From Anaerolineaceae bacterium (lineage in GTDB: Bacteria; Chloroflexota; Anaerolineae; Anaerolineales; E44-bin32), in contig CP070708.1 of the NCBI GenBank assembly GCA_020350285.1, forward strand, positions 1,906,173 to 1,960,536: a stretch of DNA of 54,364 nucleotides. The letters run 5' to 3'. The notes under the pieces are model-generated. The model was given only the letters and a program-made list of their open reading frames with translations. It ran no database searches and was not told the DNA's origin. Below, one piece after another: positions 16,942 through 24,725 of this stretch. Numbering within the stretch: position 1 is the stretch's first letter; each line of letters begins with the position of its first letter. A program made the position numbers and the translations under genes.

Positions 16942-17658
16942 ATGAATTCTGATCAACCTCTCCGGGTCCTGGTGGTTTTAGCACACCCCGACGATCCGGA
17001 GTTTTATTGTGGAGGTACGGTTGCTCGCTGGGTCTCGGAAGGACGTGAGGTTACCTATTGCTTGTTGACACGGGGCGACAAGGGTGATGATGATGTGGAA
17101 ACCGACCCCGAACAGCTCGCTCAGAAGCGGATGGCCGAACAACGTGAGGCGGCTAAGGTTCTTGGTGTCACGGAGGTTATTTTCCTCGACCATCCGGATG
17201 GCTATCTCACACCCGATCTTACTCTGCGTCGTGATGTTGTGCGCGTCATTCGTCAGGTAAGACCTGAGATCATCGTTACCTGCGATCCAACAAATTTCTT
17301 CCCCAGCGATCGATACATAAACCACTCCGATCACAGGGCTGCAGGCCAGGCGACATTAGATGCCGTATTCCCTGCGGCTGGCTCAGGATTGTATTTCCCT
17401 GAGCTGCTTCAAGAAGAAGGGTTGCATCCACATAAAGTGGAACAGGTCTATGTCGCGGGGGCACAACATCCGAACACGATCGTAAATGTGACAAAATTCT
17501 TCGATCGTAAATTATCAGCATTAAAAGAACATGCCAGCCAGATCCCGAACATAGAAGCGCTTGAGAAAAATCTTCGTGAAAGAATGCTGGACACTGATAG
17601 CCCACCGGATGCCCCACGATATATCGAACGCTTCATGCGGATTGATTTAAGGAGATAG
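16942..17658 (+). CDS. PIG-L/LmbE-family N-deacetylase
   Basis: Zinc-dependent deacetylase family acting on N-acetylglucosamine-type amides (for example MshB, BshB, LmbE). The metal motif AHPDDPEF (family AHPDDxE) is at about residues 14-21 and the second part, DRYINHSDHRAAG, supplies the HxxH (HSDH). It has 238 residues. The ATG at 16942 is immediately after an in-frame GTG at 16939. It forms a tight run with the M20 hydrolase (9-base gap). The true substrate is unknown; bacillithiol/mycothiol-type pathways and sugar deacetylation are both possible, and no partner glycosyltransferase is next to it. Confidence 0.88.
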   Translation: MNSDQPLRVLVVLAHPDDPEFYCGGTVARWVSEGREVTYCLLTRGDKGDDDVETDPEQLAQKRMAEQREAAKVLGVTEVIFLDHPDGYLTPDLTLRRDVVRVIRQVRPEIIVTCDPTNFFPSDRYINHSDHRAAGQATLDAVFPAAGSGLYFPELLQEEGLHPHKVEQVYVAGAQHPNTIVNVTKFFDRKLSALKEHASQIPNIEALEKNLRERMLDTDSPPDAPRYIERFMRIDLRR

Positions 17659-17667
17659 AATCCCAAG

Positions 17668-18852
17668 ATGGATTATTCGCAGTTAGTCCAGGGTGCCGAA
17701 ACGCTCGCGGAAGAGATCATCGCCCTACGTCGGGATTTTCATCGTCATCCTGAACTTGGATTTCAAGAGCATCGTACCGCAGGTATCGTGGCGAGCGAGA
17801 TGGAGTACCTTGATCTCGAGGTTCGTTCAGGAATAGCGGAAACAGGTGTTGTGGCATTGATGGTGGGTGAAAAACCAGACCCTACTGTCCTCTTGCGATT
17901 CGATATGGACGCGCTACCCGTGCAGGAGGAGACAGGTACACCTTATGCCTCGATCCATGACGGCGTAATGCATGCCTGTGGGCACGATGGACATACAGCC
18001 ATTGGGATAGGAGTGGCAAAGTTGCTCCATAACCACCTGTCGGACCTCCCAGGGAGGGTTAAGTTTGTATTCCTACCTGCGGAGGAGGGTTTGGGTGGAG
18101 CGGAACGCATGGTGGCGGAAGGCGTTCTAGAGAACCCTAAACCCGACTATTCCTTGTCGATGCATCTTCGGAACGACAAGCCGCTGGGTTGGATAGGGAT
18201 CACATCGGGTCCAGCAATGGCAGGTGCTGAGAGATTCAAGATTGAAATCCGAGGAGAAGGTGGGCACGGAGCCGCACCGCACAAAACAATTGATCCTGTC
18301 CTTGCCGCTGCTCAGATCACGAACGCGCTGCAATCGATCGTCTCTCGTAATGTTGACCCACGTGAGTCCGCTGTCGTGAGTGTGACACAATTTCAAGCAG
18401 GGGACGCGTTCAATGTCATCCCATCGCATGCCACGTTGCAGGGGACGATCCGCACCTTCACGCCGGAAGTGCGGGAACTGATTTTAGCACGGGTTGAGGA
18501 AGTATCCTCTGGCGTGGCGACTGCAATGGGCGTGGATGCACACGTGGAGCTTACGCGGCTTACACCTCCGGTCGTCAACGATCGTGAACTAGCCGCAAAA
18601 CTCCATTCTCTTGCTGAATCGATGTTCCCTGAAGCGACCATCAGCTCAAACGAGATCACCATGGGGTCCGAGGATATGGCTTTCTTCATGGAGGGGATCC
18701 CTAGCGCTTATCTCTTTGTCGGCTCGAGCGATACTTCTCGATCCTTAGACGCACCCCATCACAACCCTCGTTTCGACTTTGACGAAGGAGCGCTTTCTAT
18801 GGCCACCTCCCTCATGGCCGCATCCGAGTGGAGCTTATTAGAGGCGTCGTGA
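17668..18852 (+). CDS. M20-family amidohydrolase (N-acyl amino acid hydrolase type)
   Basis: Cytoplasmic metal-dependent amidohydrolase of the M20D group (hippurate/IAA-amino acid/N-acyl-L-amino acid hydrolases). Visible motifs are HRHPELGFQEHRT near residue 26, FDMDALPVQEETGTPY near 90, MHACGHDGH (metal Cys and His), PAEEGLGG (catalytic Glu pair), the dimerisation segment GEGGHGAAPHKTIDP, and MGSEDMAFF near the C-terminus. It has 394 residues, normal. It follows the PIG-L gene by 9 bases and its stop overlaps the start of the next gene (GTGA), so these genes are co-expressed. Confidence 0.9.
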   Translation: MDYSQLVQGAETLAEEIIALRRDFHRHPELGFQEHRTAGIVASEMEYLDLEVRSGIAETGVVALMVGEKPDPTVLLRFDMDALPVQEETGTPYASIHDGVMHACGHDGHTAIGIGVAKLLHNHLSDLPGRVKFVFLPAEEGLGGAERMVAEGVLENPKPDYSLSMHLRNDKPLGWIGITSGPAMAGAERFKIEIRGEGGHGAAPHKTIDPVLAAAQITNALQSIVSRNVDPRESAVVSVTQFQAGDAFNVIPSHATLQGTIRTFTPEVRELILARVEEVSSGVATAMGVDAHVELTRLTPPVVNDRELAAKLHSLAESMFPEATISSNEITMGSEDMAFFMEGIPSAYLFVGSSDTSRSLDAPHHNPRFDFDEGALSMATSLMAASEWSLLEAS

Positions 18853-19529
18853 GCGAGCCCCGTCAGGTCTTTCGTCGACCATCCACAGAAGGTTGGCTTG
18901 TCCTCTCCGGCCTTATCCCATCACTTAACAGCGAGATGCCTCAATTGGCGGAGAACTTCCTTCCGAGACTTGATCTCTCCAGGTCGCCTTTTTGTATCTC
19001 AGGAGATAACGCGATCAGCGATGAACTTGAAGCCTTTCTAGAGGACATCGAAATTCTGCTTGATTCTCCAGTAACAGTGCTGCGAACACATCAATTAACC
19101 CCCACCACATTTCAGGAGATCGTCGAGACCGCAAACATCTTGGTGATGGCGGGAGGGGATGTGCATCGATGGATCGATGTGCTCGATCCTTTGAAATCAG
19201 ATATTGAAGTTGAAGACTTGTTGGGTGGAGGGAAGCTTGTGTTTGCTCTGGGTTCTGTTTCGTCAGCATTGGGCTCGTGGTTCCTCTCTGGGGATGATGA
19301 GCCGACTGATGGACTTGGATGGCTTACCGGCGCCATCGTCCTTCCTGAGATTGAAAAACCAGGGGAGATACCTGCTGTAAAGGATTTTCTATCCCAACAC
19401 AAGTTCTGCTACGCACTTGGGTTACCAAGAGGTGCTGTGCTGGCGTTGGGTCCCAATGGAGAAATCGAGGTGTGGGGTATCGCTCCGCCTTCTGTAGCGT
19501 TAGGGATTGCTTGGGGAGATAGTGAATGA
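18849..19529 (+). CDS. S51-peptidase/cyanophycinase-like protein, probably inactive
   Basis: The fold resembles the class I glutamine-amidotransferase-like S51 group (dipeptidase E, cyanophycinase). Segments that match in order are ILVMAGGDVHRWIDVL (family GGDT...L), GLGWLTGAIVLPEIEKPG (family GLGLLPG), and YALGLPRGAVLALGPNGEIE (family GIPEGTALVV). Where the nucleophile elbow GTSAGA should be, this protein reads ALGSVSSALGSW, so the catalytic Ser context is altered and activity is doubtful. The GTG at 18849 overlaps the M20 stop; an earlier GTG at 18828 is possible. Its stop overlaps the selD start. 226 residues. Role unknown. Confidence 0.6.
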   Translation: MSEPRQVFRRPSTEGWLVLSGLIPSLNSEMPQLAENFLPRLDLSRSPFCISGDNAISDELEAFLEDIEILLDSPVTVLRTHQLTPTTFQEIVETANILVMAGGDVHRWIDVLDPLKSDIEVEDLLGGGKLVFALGSVSSALGSWFLSGDDEPTDGLGWLTGAIVLPEIEKPGEIPAVKDFLSQHKFCYALGLPRGAVLALGPNGEIEVWGIAPPSVALGIAWGDSE

Positions 19530-20677
19530 AAGATCCGCGTGATGGTACACATGGCGAGGTTCCGGGCTCTACAGGCAAGCAGATTCGTCTTACCAGCCTG
19601 GCGACATGTGCTGGTTGAGCGTCCAAGATGAGCGCAGAAGCTCTGTCGCACGTGTTGCGGCCATTACAGGAGCTCTTCAGCCCGGACGAGTACCCGAATT
19701 TGCTTGTCGGTCTTGGAGTACCGGACGACGCAGCAGTATGGCGTCTAGATGATGATCGAGCCCTAGTGGTAACGACTGATTTCTTCACACCAGTTGTAGA
19801 TGACCCATTTGATTATGGTTCGGTCGCTGCTTCAAACGCTCTCTCCGACCTGTATGCTATGGGAGCGACTCCCATAATGGCATTGAACATCGTTGCCATG
19901 CCCCCAAATCTGTCTGAGGGTATTGTGAAAGAAATATTGCGAGGAGGGGCGGAGAAGGTTAAAGAAGCGGGTGCTGTGATCGCGGGAGGCCATACGATCC
20001 AAGATCCGGAACCCAAGTATGGCCTTGTAGCAGTGGGGACCTGTGTGTTGGATCGATTGATGACCAAATCTCAAGCGAAACCAGGTGATGCCCTCGTCCT
20101 GACAAAACCGTTGGGGACTGGGGTGACAACGACAGCATTGAAGAACGATAAAGCCGATTCGGCTGATGTTCAGCAGGCTGTAAATTGGATGAAGAAATTA
20201 AATGCTTCCGCCGCTCACCTTGCTGCGGAATTTGGTGTCCAAGCTGCCACGGACGTGACTGGATATAGCCTTCTGGGTCATGGGGTAGAGATGGCGGAAG
20301 CTTCGTCGGTTGCATTTCGTTTACACCTGCCTTCCATACCCTTTTTATCCGGTGCTCGTAAATACGCCGAGGGAGGAAATTTCCCTGGTGGGAGCGCGGA
20401 CAATCGTTTGTATTTCGGTGATCGAGTGGATTTCGCAGACTCGATCGACGAATACAATCAGATGTTGTTGTTCGACGCACAAACTTCGGGAGGTCTACTT
20501 TTGGCGGTAGGGAGGCGGAAATTGAACTCTTTTCTTGATCGGGCGGATGATAAGGGTGTCGATGTTTGGCCGATCGGCGAGGTCGTGGAGGGGGAGGGGA
20601 TTGAGGTTCTGGATACATCCTTCGGCGATTGGCGACGTCGAGACGCTGATCTTTGGTTCTCAAATTTTGAATCATGA
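19526..20677 (+). CDS. selD: Selenide, water dikinase SelD, a selenocysteine-containing protein
   Basis: Makes selenophosphate from selenide and ATP, the selenium donor for selenocysteine. The frame opens at the ATG at 19526 and runs to 20677 through one TGA at 19616-19618, giving 383 residues with Sec at position 31. The residues around it, RLTSLATCAG-U-ASKMS, match the SelD active-site context where the nucleophile Cys or Sec is followed by a conserved Lys. Beginning instead at the ATG at 19628 would delete this essential segment. The rest is canonical: GVPDDAAVW, TTDFFTPVVDDPFDYG, AASNALSDLYAMGATP, IAGGHTIQDPEPKYG, DVTGYSLLGHG and FDAQTSGGLL. The start ATG overlaps the stop of the preceding gene. 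The organism must encode selA/selB/selC elsewhere. Confidence 0.9.
19616..19618 (+). other. selD: In-frame UGA read as selenocysteine
   Basis: TGA at codon 31 of selD, in the context TGT GCT GGT TGA GCG TCC AAG. Both flanks encode SelD active-site residues in the same frame. No other stop interrupts the frame between 19526 and 20675. Confidence 0.88.
19630..19643 (+). promoter_or_regulatory. Candidate bacterial SECIS hairpin in selD
   Basis: GAGC-GCAGAA-GCTC forms a short stem with a six-base loop starting with G, 11 bases downstream of the UGA. Bacterial SECIS elements lie just past the UGA and have a small apical loop. Only a 4-bp stem is visible by eye, so this is tentative. Confidence 0.4.
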
Positions 20678-20775
20678 GGGGTGTGTTTGAAGATTGGATT
20701 GTTCATCTGTGAGATTGGAAAGATGGTCTCGAGTGTTTAACTTACAACTTTAGTCGTATCAACAATGGAGGAGAT

Positions 20776-21699
20776 ATGGCGAAAGTAAGTATTATTGGTG
20801 CGGGGCAAACGGGTGCAACGACGGCACTTTGGCTTGCCCAAAGAGAATTGGCTGACCTGGTTCTGGTAGATATCGTTGATGGTATGCCCCAAGGTAAGTC
20901 GCTTGATATGACTGAGGCGATGCCAGTGGTTGGCTCTGATGTGAAGATCAGAGGATCGAATAGTTATCAGGAAACTTCCAATTCCGATATTGTTGTGATC
21001 ACAGCAGGTGTGGCGCGAAAACCAGGGATGAGCCGGGATGATTTAATGGCTACGAATGGTGGAATTATCCGCGCTGCGGTAAGTGAATCGCTGAAGGTCT
21101 CACCTGAGGCGATTTTTATCATCCTCACCAATCCCCTGGATGCGATGAGTTACCTCGCGATGAAGGTAAGCGGTCTGCCGAGGGAGCGGGTTATTGGGCA
21201 GGCGGGTATCCTCGATTCGGCGCGCATGCGTGCGTTCGTGGCAATGGAGTTGGGTGTCAGTGTACAGAATATCCATTGTTATGTTCTCGGCGGGCATGGG
21301 GACAATATGGTTCCGTTAACACGGCATTCGAATGTTGCTGGTGTGCCTTTGACGGACATCTTGTTACCAGAGCGCTTGGATGCGATTGTAGAACGAACGC
21401 GTAAAGGCGGTGGCGAGATTGTAAGTCTGCTTAAGACTGGAAGTGCATACTACGCACCAGGAGCAGCATTGGCTCAAATGGTGGAGGCGATTCTTCTCGA
21501 CAGACATCTGATTGTCCCGGCATCAGCTTATCTTGAAGGCGAGTATGGTCAATCAGGGATTTTCTTTGGTGTACCGGTTCAACTAGGGCGTGGTGGTCTA
21601 GAGAGGATCATTGAATACGTTTTGACCGATGAGGAGCGGCAAGCGTTAGAGAGATCTGCTTCGCATGTACGGGAGACGATTGCGGGTTTGGATGGGTAA
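20776..21699 (+). CDS. mdh: NAD-dependent malate dehydrogenase (LDH-like type)
   Basis: Interconverts malate and oxaloacetate in the TCA cycle. It belongs to the LDH-like malate dehydrogenases, as in Chloroflexus. Visible features: the dinucleotide motif GAGQTGATTA, an acidic Asp after the second strand (LVLVDIVDG) indicating NAD preference, ARKPGMSRDD whose Arg selects dicarboxylates, and catalytic LGGHGDNMVPL near residue 172. The length of 307 residues is normal. The ATG follows GGAGGAG. It lies 98 bases after selD and ends before a repeat-rich gap. It would supply or remove oxaloacetate for the tricarboxylate operon 10 kb to the right. Confidence 0.95.
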   Translation: MAKVSIIGAGQTGATTALWLAQRELADLVLVDIVDGMPQGKSLDMTEAMPVVGSDVKIRGSNSYQETSNSDIVVITAGVARKPGMSRDDLMATNGGIIRAAVSESLKVSPEAIFIILTNPLDAMSYLAMKVSGLPRERVIGQAGILDSARMRAFVAMELGVSVQNIHCYVLGGHGDNMVPLTRHSNVAGVPLTDILLPERLDAIVERTRKGGGEIVSLLKTGSAYYAPGAALAQMVEAILLDRHLIVPASAYLEGEYGQSGIFFGVPVQLGRGGLERIIEYVLTDEERQALERSASHVRETIAGLDG

Positions 21700-21786
21700 A
21701 AACTGCGCATAGCCATAGGGAAACGCTTGTATTGCCCACTTATTGGCGTAAAAAGTTGACATAACTTAAATTGAATATACAAGAAG

Positions 21787-21814
21787 GTAGGGGCGCAATT
21801 AATTGCGCCCCTAC
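21787..21814. repeat. 28-bp GTAGGGGCG...CGCCCCTAC palindrome, copy 2
   Basis: A perfect palindrome over all 28 bases with an AATTAATT centre between GTAGGGGCGC and GCGCCCCTAC. Confidence 0.85.
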
Positions 21815-21963
21815 GCTTTTTGGGGGAAAAGTGATCTCCTACGGAGACGATATACGCCATAACCGCGTTATTTAGCGAGTATGGATACGCGGGCTAAACC
21901 TTGCGACTACAGAAATTCAGGGGTTGTTAAGGTTTGAAAATCACAGCGTTAGGAATAAACCAT

Positions 21964-21991
21964 GTAGGGGCGCACGGCCGTGCGCCCCTAC
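21964..21991. repeat. 28-bp GTAGGGGCG...CGCCCCTAC palindrome, copy 3
   Basis: A perfect palindrome over all 28 bases with an ACGGCCGT centre between GTAGGGGCGC and GCGCCCCTAC. Confidence 0.85.
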
Positions 21992-22109
21992 GTTTCTTTG
22001 AAAGGGGTCATTCTCTCTGGAAAGTGATATTACAAAGGTTCACACTTTAGCGTGCGCGATCCATCAGGTGATACGTAACACTCTACTCGAATGTAAAAGA
22101 GAACAATCA

Positions 22110-23249
22110 CTACGGCGTAGGCGTCGCACCGGGAACTGCGCCTGACCAGGTGAAATCCCGCTTGAGGCTGATCGCACCGGCGGAGCGGTAGGTCGGTTCA
22201 CCCTCTTCTGTAACCCCGACCTGCCGGACAACCTGCACCCACCAGCGCATTATGTGCGGGACAGGTTCTGAAGGCCGCATCAAAGTCGGCACGATGTACT
22301 TGGTGTCACTGACATAAGCTTCAAGCCGTACTGTGCCCGATCCTTCCGTGATATCTTCGACTATCACCCGATACACTTCGTTTTCCCGTAGTTCACCAAC
22401 GGAAGCCCATTGGAGAGTAACCGTGTCATGAGCGAGGGTGAATGGAGCTCCGTCTTGAGGTAGGAGCAGATTAGGAGCCGGATGGGGTGGTGGAGATGTT
22501 GCGGTTGGAGAGGGACCAGGTGTAGGCAACCGTTCACAAAGAGGGATGATGAGCACTTGGCCAAGGTAGACCGTTTCGCTGGTCATGCCATTAAAGTCCA
22601 TGATCGATCGCATACTGACATTGTAGTTTGAGGCAATCCCGCCCAGAGTGTCGTTTGCTTGTACGGTATACGTGATCGTCTCACAAGCAGCTAATGTGGC
22701 TTCGGCGGGTGGTAATGTGGCCGTCGGTTCTGGTGATGGTGTGGGAGTCGGTTGGGGAAGGAAGATCGTAGTTCCGACCGTTAACGCCTCACAGATCAAG
22801 CCCGGATTCATGAGCCTGATGGATTGGACCGACACATCGAAGTCAACCGCGATGCCTAAACAAGTATCACCGACGACTATCACGTATGCGAGGGTGGGAA
22901 GTGGCGTTGGGCTGGGGACGATTGTCTCGGTAGCGGTTGGCTCAGGCGTGAGAGACTGTGTGGCTGTGAAGGTCGGACTTAGCGTAGGCACAGTCCCTTG
23001 ATCGTCGCCTAACAGGGCTGTTGCACCATACGTTAAGCCAGCTGAAACAAGCGCAAAGATCGCGATCAACAACAATGCAAGTGGTAGGGGGAGCGTTACT
23101 TGAGCCCTGGCCCGAGGTTTATTGCGCCCTTTTGCCGTATGTAACACCGTCCCACAGACAACACATCGAGATGCGTTTTCTGCTAAGCTAGTGCCACAAG
23201 TCGGACATAAGAGACGATCAGAAGAAGGTTCTTGCGCTTGATCTGTCAT
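22110..23249 (-). CDS. Zinc-ribbon, single-helix, double-LysM protein
   Basis: A membrane-anchored protein of 379 residues. The N-terminus is a zinc ribbon (LCPTCGTSLAENASRCVVCG), followed by a basic stretch and a membrane helix (LPLPLALLLIAIFALVSAGL). Outside lie two LysM repeats, about residues 115-165 (YVIVVGDTCLGIAVDFDVSV) and 190-240 (YTVQANDTLGGIASNYNVSM), separated by a Pro/Thr-rich linker. The C-terminal 130 residues form a beta-rich domain I cannot name. LysM binds N-acetylglucosamine polymers such as peptidoglycan. The cytoplasmic zinc ribbon plus wall-binding exterior suggests linking or sensing across the membrane. Confidence 0.82.
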   Translation of the reverse strand: MTDQAQEPSSDRLLCPTCGTSLAENASRCVVCGTVLHTAKGRNKPRARAQVTLPLPLALLLIAIFALVSAGLTYGATALLGDDQGTVPTLSPTFTATQSLTPEPTATETIVPSPTPLPTLAYVIVVGDTCLGIAVDFDVSVQSIRLMNPGLICEALTVGTTIFLPQPTPTPSPEPTATLPPAEATLAACETITYTVQANDTLGGIASNYNVSMRSIMDFNGMTSETVYLGQVLIIPLCERLPTPGPSPTATSPPPHPAPNLLLPQDGAPFTLAHDTVTLQWASVGELRENEVYRVIVEDITEGSGTVRLEAYVSDTKYIVPTLMRPSEPVPHIMRWWVQVVRQVGVTEEGEPTYRSAGAISLKRDFTWSGAVPGATPTP

Positions 23250-23285
23250 TTTCCTTGGTGGTCAAAGGACCCCGAAAGCCGTCGA

Positions 23286-23314
23286 ATTATACCAGTAGCT
23301 TGTAAAGTTCCCAA
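23286..23314 (-). promoter_or_regulatory. Promoter of the LysM gene
   Basis: On the minus strand TTGGGA (23309-23314) and TATAAT (23286-23291) are 17 bases apart, and TGG precedes the -10 to make an extended -10 (TGGTATAAT). The start codon lies about 37 bases downstream. Confidence 0.7.
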
Positions 23315-23377
23315 GGATCGTTGATTTAGCAGGTTGCAGAAGATCAGATGATGTGATGTTCCACCCAGGTCGTCAGG

Positions 23378-23941
23378 TCATCCTGCCCCGTCCAGCCCCA
23401 ATTCATCGGCTATTGTTCGCATCGCTTGAATGACGCGATCGACATGTTCCCAGAGATCTACACCAAGTTCTTCCGCGCCACGCGCGATCTGATCTCGATC
23501 GACATTGGCTGCGAATCGCGGTTCCTTCCATTTCTTGCGTACAGATCGCACTTTTAAGTCATGCAGCGAGCGGGAGGGGCGTACCAGGGCAACAGCGACA
23601 ATTAAGCCGGTTATCTCGTCGCAAGCATAAAGCGCACGTTCCATGAGAGTTTGACGAGGGATACCAGTATGGTCTGCATGGGATTGGATGCAACGAATAA
23701 TATGGTCTGGGACACCACGCTCTTTAAGAATCGGCGCACCATCCTGCGGATGGCTCTCGAGTGAGGGATGTATCTCCCAGTCGAAATCGTGCAGCAAGCC
23801 CACAATCCCCCATTCATCAGGATCTTCCCCATAGAACTTCGCATAGTCACGCATTACAGCTTCAACGGCAAGCATATGACGCCGAAGGTTCTGATTCTTC
23901 ACAAATTCATGCAGGATGGCTATGGCTTCGTCTCGTTGCAT
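23378..23941 (-). CDS. HD-domain metal-dependent phosphohydrolase-like protein
   Basis: A 187-residue cytoplasmic protein with an HD domain. His in LRRHMLAVEAVMRDYA, the HD pair in GIVGLLHDFDWE, the further His residues in SLESHPQDGAPILKERG and CIQSHADHTG, and the Asp in LYACDEITGLI give the usual HD ligand set. Substrates of this group are diverse (nucleotides, second messengers, tRNA). I took the ATG at 23941 (MQRDEAIAILHEF); the frame is open further upstream but overlaps the YdcF-like gene. It starts four bases after that gene ends, so they form one leftward unit. Confidence 0.82.
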   Translation of the reverse strand: MQRDEAIAILHEFVKNQNLRRHMLAVEAVMRDYAKFYGEDPDEWGIVGLLHDFDWEIHPSLESHPQDGAPILKERGVPDHIIRCIQSHADHTGIPRQTLMERALYACDEITGLIVAVALVRPSRSLHDLKVRSVRKKWKEPRFAANVDRDQIARGAEELGVDLWEHVDRVIQAMRTIADELGLDGAG

Positions 23942-23945
23942 GCTA

Positions 23946-24593
23946 TCAACCCTTTCTATCTTCAGGCTCTTGGGAGATGGAGTTGAACGCTTTGTATTTG
24001 AGGGCAAATGCATCCCATAAGGCTCTCAAGGTGGCGGGAATCTCTCTCAACTCCCATACGAATCTCGATCGATAAGGATGTAAATCGGAGCTGACACCTT
24101 CCGCGGACAGGCCAATTGCGTCACAGATGACCAAAGCTCTTGGAAGATGAAATCTTTGGGATATGAGGAGTGCTTGTTCGACCCCGAAAACCTGACGAGC
24201 TCGCTGGCAGGTGGAAAGTGAGCGAGTTCCACCGGTATCGATCAGAATATCTTGATCCGGGACACCTAAGTTTAAAGCAAGTGATCGCATGGCAGCTGGC
24301 TCATTGTATTGATCCCCATCAACAGACCCGCTCATAAGGATCCTTTGAACTTTGCCTTCACGATATAGAGCTGCGGCAGTCGACACTCGATCCGCAAGCA
24401 CGGTAGTTGGGGTGCCGTCGCGACGCAATCCGGCTCCGAACACAATGGCGGTTGTTTTTTCCGGTGCGTTTTCTATCGAATGGATGTGTGCATTATAACG
24501 TCGGATCAAAAGCCAGCGAGGGACAATGAGAATCAGGGAAATGAGTATGCCAAGGATGACCCATCTTAAGGGAGGTGAGAGTGTGCTGAACAT
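23946..24593 (-). CDS. YdcF/SanA-like DUF218 membrane protein
   Basis: A 215-residue protein with one N-terminal membrane helix (WVILGILISLILIVPRWLLI) and a DUF218 domain. Typical motifs are AIVFGAGLRRDGTPTTVLADR, ILMSGSVDG and LLISQRFHLPRALVICDAIG. The family includes SanA, linked to vancomycin resistance and envelope integrity, and YdcF; the biochemical reaction is not established. It is divergent from the GntR regulator and followed at four bases by the HD-domain gene. Confidence 0.85.
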   Translation of the reverse strand: MFSTLSPPLRWVILGILISLILIVPRWLLIRRYNAHIHSIENAPEKTTAIVFGAGLRRDGTPTTVLADRVSTAAALYREGKVQRILMSGSVDGDQYNEPAAMRSLALNLGVPDQDILIDTGGTRSLSTCQRARQVFGVEQALLISQRFHLPRALVICDAIGLSAEGVSSDLHPYRSRFVWELREIPATLRALWDAFALKYKAFNSISQEPEDRKG

Positions 24594-24631
24594 GCACGGA
24601 TTCTACCAAAGATGGGATTGATGGGCATACA

Positions 24632-24661
24632 TTGACAGCGATATTGAGGGTATGATACACT
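24632..24661 (+). promoter_or_regulatory. Promoter of the GntR-korAB operon
   Basis: TTGACA at 24632-24637 is perfect; a TACACT at 24656-24661 stands 18 bases away as the best -10. Transcription would begin close to 24668-24672, just before the two operator palindromes, a layout suited to repression. Confidence 0.55.
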
Positions 24662-24672
24662 GCCAAAAGCCG

Positions 24673-24707
24673 AAATCATATGATTTATTAGATAAATCAT
24701 ATGATTA
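24673..24707 (+). promoter_or_regulatory. Tandem palindromic operator AATCATATGATT x2
   Basis: AAATCATATGATTT at 24673-24686 is a perfect 14-bp palindrome. AATCATATGATT repeats at 24695-24706. The centres are 21 bases apart, two helical turns, so two dimers would bind the same face of DNA. The site lies between the promoter and the ATG of the GntR regulator. The natural inference is that this regulator binds here and controls its own operon, including korAB. Confidence 0.8.
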
Positions 24708-24725
24708 AAGGGATTTGAGGTGATC

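Larger units (their letters stand above)
21700..22109. other. Repeat-rich convergent gap after mdh
   Basis: A 410-base stretch between convergent genes (mdh and the LysM gene). It contains two perfect copies of the 28-bp palindrome at 21787-21814 and 21964-21991, 150 bases apart. No gene is supported, and either palindrome could serve as a two-way terminator of sorts. Confidence 0.7.

Noticed and set aside
19959..20675. A 238-codon minus-strand open frame inside selD.
   Set aside because: It lies wholly within selD, is very rich in Arg, Pro, His and Ser, and has no domain. It is a shadow of the coding strand.
19628..20677. A 349-residue SelD starting at the ATG at 19628.
   Set aside because: It lacks the active-site segment that is encoded in the same frame just upstream across a TGA; the longer selenoprotein reading explains both the motif and the ATGA overlap with the preceding gene.
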